In this document: in pieces, positions 57,915-64,000 of the stretch | Layout of the letters: each line of letters starts with the position of its first letter | How positions within the stretch are numbered: the first letter of the stretch is position 1 | Source: Gonapodya sp. JEL0774 | Taxonomy: Eukaryota; Monoblepharomycota; Monoblepharidomycetes; Monoblepharidales; Gonapodyaceae | Direction of reading: 5' to 3' | Assembly: GCA_027604505.1 (NCBI GenBank) | Contig: JADIIX010000063.1 | Span: 9,376-73,375, forward strand | Length of the DNA stretch: 64,000 bases | Program-made: the position numbers and the translations under genes | The notes under the pieces: generated by a model | The model's database searches: none | Seen by the model: the letters and a program-made list of their open reading frames with translations, nothing else | Told to the model about the DNA's origin: nothing

Positions 57915-59372
57915 ATGATACGCCAGGCTGTATTCCTCCCGCCTCATGGGAATCCATGGCAGCTGCAAGTCAGACCAGATACTTGGGCACAACTGACACG
58001 CGAGCTCATTCTGGGGTGAATATCATCGATAGGGGTGGGATCCATTGCATGGAAGATGGTGTGCAAAACAATCTGAGTTTGTGGAAAAGAAGGGTGGGGT
58101 TGATCCATTATGGGTAGATGGGGTAGATGGGACAGGTGTCCCCTGGGCAACGGGGAAAAGTGGAAACGCCTTTTGGGTTCTGGTGGATATGTTGCTGTTG
58201 CACCCTTCTAACAACGGGTGCTGGCCTTCCGTATTAGTCCCGCCGCACCTGACGAGGGTCACCTCTCGGCTTCCCCCACGTCTCTTCACCCGTCCTCTTT
58301 TGCTCCAACCTATGAATCCCTCGAGTCTCGAGCTGTGTCCCATTCCTACTTCCAACCCGATCTCCGCTCGCACTCCCTTTCCACCTCCCCAACCTCTCGT
58401 GTCCCGCCTCCACTACCACTCCCTCAAGACCGAGATCTTGTCCTCCTCCTGGACTCTTCCGCCATACTTAAACATCTTCCACTCAACCATGTTGCCACCG
58501 CTTTACTCCGAGGGTTGCCTCGCGTGGACGCAGAGAGTGGCACCATCGACACGGTGGACGAGATGGGACTCGAAGTAAGGGGACCTGCTGTGCTAGCTGC
58601 AGTGGAAGTGGACGTGGAGCACGTGGAAGGGGAGGGGGATGGACCGCCGAACTACTCACGAGGGGACGAAGGAATGAACGATACTGAGCGTGAACGAGGG
58701 CATTTAATCAGTGATCCAACAGATACAAAGAATGCAGCAGAAGACATGGTCTTAGAGAGCCAAAGTGTCTCGGGCACGGAGGAGGGAATGAAGGAGGGGC
58801 AGCGCAAGCCCGAGTCTACTGCAGGAGATCCGAAGTATACGACAGATGCAGGAGATATGGACTGGGATACTGGCGTGGAACAGGCCCCGCCGGAGCCAGA
58901 TTCGTGGGCCACGCGGTCCGGCCGCGACTCAGGCACACCTCACCAACAACCTCCTCCCTCCCCACCCAGACCATCTCTCCCGCCCTCCACCTCCCGCGAC
59001 ACACTCGATGATGAAGAATTTGAAGACGTGGTGCCTGTCTTGCTGGCACCTCCGGTGGGCACTGGACGATACGAGAAGGACGACCAGAACCTCCCTCTGG
59101 AAGATTATCCCTCGTCCGACTCAGACCGCGACTTCGAATTTGACGCTTCTTCATCATCGCCGAACGTATTCTTCACTCTTCCCTCGCAAACTTCTTCGTC
59201 TTCCCCGTTCACTTTCTCCCACGCCCAGTCGTCCGTCCAACCCCAATTCTCCCGCGCCCCCACTCAACTCTTGTCACCCCACGCGCTCCGTGACGTGACG
59301 GTTGCGGAGGTGGAAGGAATGTACGCAAGGTATACGAGAGAGAGGGCCAGGGCGGGAATGAGTGTCGAGTGA
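57915..59372 (+). CDS. Hypothetical acidic, mostly disordered protein
   Basis: Two exons, 57915-58015 and 58238-59372, join in phase across a 222-nt intron with a good branch-like CTAAC before the acceptor; about 411 residues. The N-terminus MIRQAVFLPPHGNPWQLQV and TWAQLTRELILG looks folded. A second short folded block is DRDLVLLLDSSAILKHLPL with VATALLRGLPRVD. The rest is rich in Asp, Glu, Ser and Pro (DDEEFEDVVPVLLAPP, SSDSDRDFEFD, QQPPPSPPRPSLPPS). It ends YARYTRERARAGMSVE. No family recognised and no function assigned. Confidence 0.6.
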
Positions 59373-60109
59373 AGGTCCCAATTGGGTTGTAATTGTAGGG
59401 TTGGTGGTGAGAGGATGATAAGGGGTACGCAGTGCTGCTCGCTCCGCAATTTCGGAGACTTACTCATAGTATTTGCTTTTGAACTTGTACATAAATACAG
59501 ATGACTAGCTCTCATCAATACGCATCTCCAAACTCCAAAAACATGCTGTTACTACAACGTTCATGTTGGAGGAGGGAGGCCGCAGGAAGAGGAGGAATGA
59601 GAAATGAATGAAACAGTCTCGAGATGAGAGGGGGCGGAAAATGATGGGCTAAAGAGGCAGTGGAAAGCACATCCGTAATCCGTGGGCAATGAGATGCCAC
59701 AACCGTGTCTCCACCACCGAGTGCTACATATCACACTCATCACGGCAAAACGAGCCTGGTTTGAATCGCACTGTTATTGTACGGTGGGTCTCGGATGGGG
59801 CCGGGAGTGCGGGGCAGAGTCATGCACTAACGCCGGCAGTGGTTTGCTTCACCAAATACACAAACAAGTGATCAAAAGTGATGACGAGGCGGTGGGTTGG
59901 GTAGTTCACTGATGAGAACGGGTAATTAGGTTATGAGAACGTTGACTTGCAGTGATTGGGGAAAGCCGAATTGGGACCCAAACAATCTCCCACTGACATT
60001 ACTGGACTACATTGCTTGAGTTCTTCCATTCGAACTGGAATGCTCTATCTTGTTCTCCTGTCCACTACTCCATCCAAGCCCGTCTCACGGCGCTTCACCT
60101 ACATTTCAC
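59373..60109. other. Intergenic region, nothing recognised
   Basis: Short frames only. If the roadblock-like gene at 60110-60524 has a further 3' exon, it would lie here. One option begins after an acceptor near 60035, but it is not firm. Confidence 0.35.
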
Positions 60110-60524
60110 TTATTCTCTAGTGCCCAACTTACCTGTGACCCTCGCAAATCTCTCTTCGTCCTCTCTAGCATGTCCGCGTACCGTCGATCCGGTCCCAACC
60201 GCCGCACCACCAATGTCTATCCCAGGGACTGGAGCGGATCCGGTAAGCAACCTCCCCGCGTCTTGGAGCATCGCGAGTGCAGCTGGAGCCGCACCGGGAT
60301 GAGACTGTATTTCACCTGCGGACTACATTTACGCAATGATGGGTAAGGTGACTGCCACGATCGCACATGAAAGGAAGATCTCACAAACTCACGGCAACTA
60401 CGGCGTGCGTGGCCCGGTCAATCACCAAGACACCGACATAGCCAGGTGAGCTTTTTATGTCTGCAAGAGCAGAGGCAAGGGCCGCGGAACTGGAGAGAGA
60501 TGAGGATGACAGGATCGTTGACGT
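60110..60524 (-). CDS. Small roadblock/LC7-like protein (LAMTOR5-type candidate), partial model
   Basis: Two minus-strand exons, 60524-60393 and 60322-60110, join with GT-AG borders. They read LASALADIKSSPGYVGVLVI then DRATHAVVA, spliced to SAGEIQSHPGAAPAALAMLQ and DAGRLL. The pattern of strand, turn and helix recalls the roadblock fold of small Ragulator/EGO subunits, which anchor Rag GTPases to the vacuole or lysosome. A first exon with the start codon is missing from the model, and the 3' end is uncertain: a donor at 60132 allows another exon, and the stop used is the one met if it is read through. It is divergent from prefoldin subunit 1. The fold assignment is tentative. Confidence 0.42.
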
Positions 60525-60982
60525 CTGCAGAGATCAAGGGGAGCAAACACGGGGAGAAAAGGAAAACAGATTACTAGGGAAGGCGGGTATGGGTCATATA
60601 AAGCGACGAGCCACTTTGTGAAATCGGGAGTTATCAGACCATCGCATCAGTAATATTCGGAGTGGTGTGACAATTTTCGGGACCATGAGAACCGTGCTGA
60701 AGACCGGGCCTAATTTCATTTGACCTTGAGTTGTAAATTTCATGGAGGACGATGAGTTGCGATGTAATCGCTCTTCCTTTTGAGCCGAGTTGGTCTCCCA
60801 CTGAGGCTTACCGTACCTTTAGTGCGATGAAAAGAATTAATTTTCTGTCAACTTGACGAGATTGGAGTAAACTACATGGGCCAGACACCACTGGATGTTT
60901 TGTGAATCCAAAGGTGAGCCCATCGCACTTCGACACAAATCATCCGATTCCCATTCATTTTCGCCTCCCCAGCTGAATTACA

Positions 60983-61810
60983 ATGGCCCTCAATGAAGAA
61001 GGAGTGCGACGCGTATGTTCCTCGCTTCCGCTGGTGCCCCCATCATCCATTAAGAACAACGAATTCCTTCGCGCCTCGACTGTCAACGTTGTTCTTGATG
61101 CAACATAACTCTCTAGCTTTATATGGAATGTCAAATAAAGCTACAAACATTTTCTAGGGATCTCAACGCCACTAAGCTTCAAATCGCTCAGAAGGAACGT
61201 GAGCGACGGATCAACGACCTTGTGCAACAGGAGCTCGCGGGCTTGGGGAACGGGAAGAAGACCTACAAGTCGGTTGGGAAAATGTTGGTGTCGATTGATG
61301 AAACCTGGAGCTAATGACATTGGTTGCGGATTTGGGTGGACGCCATCGGTCTTGGGGAGATTGAGGACAGGAAGTCGGTGGACACCGAATCCAAAACCGG
61401 TTCCCTCTGACGTTGCGACCGGATACAGACGAACGAGTAAACTCTGTTTTATGGTCCTTCCCTTGACGGAAAGAGAACCGCGTGTTTGCAGGAGCACAAT
61501 GGATGCAGCAACTTCTTCAATCGAAACGCCAATTCCTCTGAAGCGTCCGAGGAGAAGACCAAATCTGCCCTGTTGGCCTAGGTGCTTGATACTCGAGGAT
61601 TTAGGATTCCCCTTTACCTGCTCGGCTTCTTTCGGACGAAACACACCGTCACATGAAAGCGTCCTCACCTCACCATACTTTGTCAGGTTTCTATTCGCCG
61701 ACTCCGCCGACATCTCTAAAGATCTTAAGAAGGAGTCGAAAGTGACGGTCAAGGAGGCGGAGGCACTGGGGAAGAAGAAGGAATATATCGAAAGGAGCAT
61801 GGTTGGTTGA
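60983..61810 (+). CDS. PFD1: Prefoldin subunit 1
   Basis: Three exons in phase: 60983-61012, 61117-61283 and 61687-61810; about 106 residues, the normal beta-prefoldin size. Helix 1 (LYMECQIKLQTFSRDLNATK then QIAQKERERRINDL) leads to the hairpin TYKSVGKMFLFADSADI, where VGKMF spans the second splice and is the family hallmark. Helix 2 is SKDLKKESKVTVKEAEALGK with KKEYIERSM. Prefoldin captures unfolded actin and tubulin in the cytosol and passes them to CCT. The second intron (403 nt) is long for this region and uses donor GTTGGT. Confidence 0.9.
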
Positions 61811-62553
61811 CCCGACGTTATGGGGTGTGTCCTCGCCTTCACAGGGGTCAGGGAAGAATATGGGCGATATAGCGTGGGGGTAACGCCCTACCAACGGCGA
61901 GCCATACAGGACTCCTCCGCGTCCCGTACAAGTGGGGCAAGAGGGCGGAGAACTACCGGCAGGGGCCCTTTGTCCGAGTGACCTTAGTTTTGTTGTCGGC
62001 ACCAGGAATGTTAAGTCTCTTCTGATTGCATCACCCTTCACCCGCCCCTTCCAACAAATACGGCCTGGCTCTCTGCGCTTCGAACTCCTTGCACGGCAAC
62101 TTCGGACTTCAACCATTTTCCACACTCGAATATATCTTTATCTTCTCTTGAACGGAACAGAACGACAGTAAGTTGCCCGGATGGCTGTCTGAAAATCGAA
62201 GCTCTGTCTGACTTTTCCTGTGTCCCGTCAACCCTGGCCAACTCACGTCACTACCCGCGAAACGCAATCCTGCAACAAAAAAAAAAAGTTCAAAACCTAG
62301 TGAGAGATATTACCAGGGGCGGTGCGCGATGACCTTTTGTAAGGGGTTGTTATTTGGAGTTTTCTTTGAATTTGTATGGTAGGGTGATTGGGTACTTGCC
62401 GAAACTATTACTGATATCATGAGAATTGGAATCCCATGAATCACTCGCCAAAACCATTCACTCGGTCAGTTGACCACAGGTCCGTTCTCGCACAGACTGC
62501 TACAAACATACTAAGAACTCTCCCGTCGTTGGTTAACCTCCCATTGACCAAAA
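61811..62553. other. Intergenic region, nothing recognised
   Basis: No motif on either strand. It includes an A-run near 62276-62287. The promoter of the TRIP4 gene should lie at its right end. Confidence 0.4.
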
Positions 62554-64000
62554 ATGGGAGATGTAAATGCATCATCAGAACACTGGGCTACAGGAAAGGT
62601 GAAATTAGTAATGAAACGAGGCAGGAAATCGCCCTGCAATCGCTCACTTCCCCAATCACATGTGACCACCGATCCAGCTTGCATCCCTCCTTGGAATGAC
62701 AGTAGAGGACGCGGCGGGTATCTACCAAGTTCTCTCATCTCTCTCGACTCGTGTGGAGGTGGAGGGGTTCCTGTGGGATCTCTTTGGTGGACCCGGTGGA
62801 GCGACACCCGCTGCGAGGGCTTTTGTGGAGCAATACGTGTCCAAAATAGGAGGTAGCCCGAACATTGCCAATTCAATGGGGCCGGGAGCTGGAAGCAAAG
62901 GCACTGGTACGAATGGGAACAGACGGCATATGCCGAACTCAAACCATCGAGATGCGGAACCTGCGCTAGAGAGTGAAAAGTCGACCTTCCAGTCGTGGCA
63001 AGCAACACTCTCTGTTCCTGACAATGTCCGCGTTGTTAATCGCCGTCTGGAAGATGAGGACACTTACTATGTTCCGGCGAAGAAAGAAGGAAAGGGTGGA
63101 GGGGGTGCTGGCGCATCCAGCACATCGCCACCTGCACATGCACACCAAACCCAGAAAACTGAAAGTGTATGGTCACGTGCAGCGCTTCCATCAGATCCCA
63201 AAACGCAAAAATCTCAACAGGTGTGGAACACCCCAGCGAAGGGCCAACACCCGGTACATGAGCCCCCTGCGGCTGAACCCCGAACAACCGTGCAAACTGC
63301 ACCTCCGCAACCCGCATCATTAGCTCCTCAACGATCGACTCAGACGCCACCGGAAACCCGTAGTGGGCCAACATCAATCCGTCTCACTGGTTCTCCCGTC
63401 CCTAATCAGCCAAAGAGCAAGAAGGAAAAGCATCAGGGCGCTTCAGACAAAAAGCGAACTCCGATGAAGTTTTCCGACCTGGATTCGCTTGATCAAGACA
63501 CGCCAGTTGGGGGCGATGGGAAGATGCTTAAGGACAGAAGGGAAAGATTGATGTGCGAGTGTTTGGGTGAGTTGCGTTTCAAGTAAACTTTACTCAGCTG
63601 TCGTTGGATGGGTTGAATTTGATGTGTAACAAACTTCGGTTATTGTCGTAGCCACTCGACATCCCTTAGTCACTAACTGTCTGAACTGCGGACACATTGT
63701 TTGTGGATACGAAGGTACGGCACCAGTATTATGGCCGTGTGTGTACAGCCCTTGAACTTCTCCAACGCTCCAACAGGTCCTGGTCCCTGCACATTCTGTT
63801 CATCCACAGTTATTGATCCCCAACAGCAGCTACGGCTAATGCAGCAGCGTCAACAAGCTCGCAGTGCCGAAAGACAGGAGCGGGAGGTTCGTAAAAGCGG
63901 AGATGGGTTCATGGGGAGGCGGTACGCAGGAAAAGCTGGAGGAGCTCCAAAGATGGGTGACTTAAAACTGTTCCCGGGATTAGCTCCAATACCTGTGGAT
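62554..64000 (+). CDS. TRIP4: Activating signal cointegrator 1 (ASC-1/TRIP4), 3' end beyond window
   Basis: Exons 62554-62598, 62678-63566, 63652-63714 and 63777 onward join in phase; the frame is still open at 64000. The N-terminus SSEHWATGK spliced to LASLLGMTVEDAAGIYQVL matches the ASC-1 N-terminal helical domain. A disordered Pro/Ser/Gln segment (TSIRLTGSPVPNQPKSKKEK) follows. The zf-C2HC5 finger is split over three exons: LMCECL, then TRHPLVTNCLNCGHIVCGYE, then GPCTFCSS. ASC-1 is a scaffold for transcription co-activation and for the ASCC complex in ribosome rescue. The C-terminal ASCH RNA-binding domain expected in the family is not reached. Confidence 0.9.

Noticed and set aside
1-64000. 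CRISPR arrays, bacterial operons, insertion sequences
   Set aside because: No regularly spaced repeats, transposase motifs or terminal inverted repeats were seen. The gene structure is eukaryotic with spliceosomal introns.

Overview
Nuclear DNA of an intron-rich zoosporic (flagellated, chytrid-like) fungus. The evidence is the mix of fungal genes (MDM10, neutral trehalase) with ciliary/flagellar genes (EFHC1-like DM10 protein, CatSper-type channel, C11orf65/MFI-like IQ protein). Genes carry many short GT-AG introns, mostly 50-100 nt with GTRAGT-like donors. Genes lie on both strands, usually with short intergenic gaps. Exon models were built by hand, checking reading phase across every junction given. 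Where a first exon is uncertain, the entry says so.

Layout. 1-1387: no gene recognised. 1.4-3.3 kb: mitochondrial HMG-box protein with an H1-like tail. 3.5-5.6 kb: heme-oxygenase-like diiron enzyme. 6.7-8.6 kb: secreted, probably GPI-anchored trypsin-like protease. 8.9-9.9 kb: U1 snRNP C. 10.0-16.9 kb, minus strand: MOSC/mARC protein, crotonase-family protein ending SKI, neutral trehalase. 18.4-21.2 kb, minus: a free-standing type I PKS-like ketosynthase. 21.7-23.9 kb: RUS/DUF647 protein, with a 10-N assembly gap in an intron. 24.6-28.9 kb: EFHC1-like protein and CHID1-like GH18 protein. 30.1-31.5 kb: ankyrin-repeat protein. 31.7-39.2 kb, minus: MESH1/HDDC3, RTEL1 helicase, CatSper-like channel. 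39.3-41.4 kb: MDM10, head-to-head with the channel gene over only 92 bp. 41.6-45.1 kb, minus: AcpS-type phosphopantetheinyl transferase, CSTF1/CstF-50, a very small membrane protein. 46.4-50.7 kb: ubiquitin-like/ZZ protein and the IQ-motif MFI-like protein. 51.3-55.8 kb, minus: SET-domain protein and a multi-pass membrane protein. 56.3-57.6 kb, minus: F-box reading frame broken by two in-frame TGA codons. 57.9-59.4 kb: acidic hypothetical protein. 60.1-61.8 kb: a small roadblock-like candidate and prefoldin subunit 1, divergent. 62.6-64.0 kb: TRIP4/ASC-1, cut by the window edge.

Most genes are ordinary housekeeping loci and do not form a biosynthetic cluster. The points that most deserve follow-up are the F-box frame with two TGA codons, the one-domain ketosynthase, the ubiquitin-like/ZZ protein that keeps RGG but has lost the K48 and K63 positions, the fungal CatSper-type channel next to MDM10, and the mitochondrial HMG/H1-like fusion.
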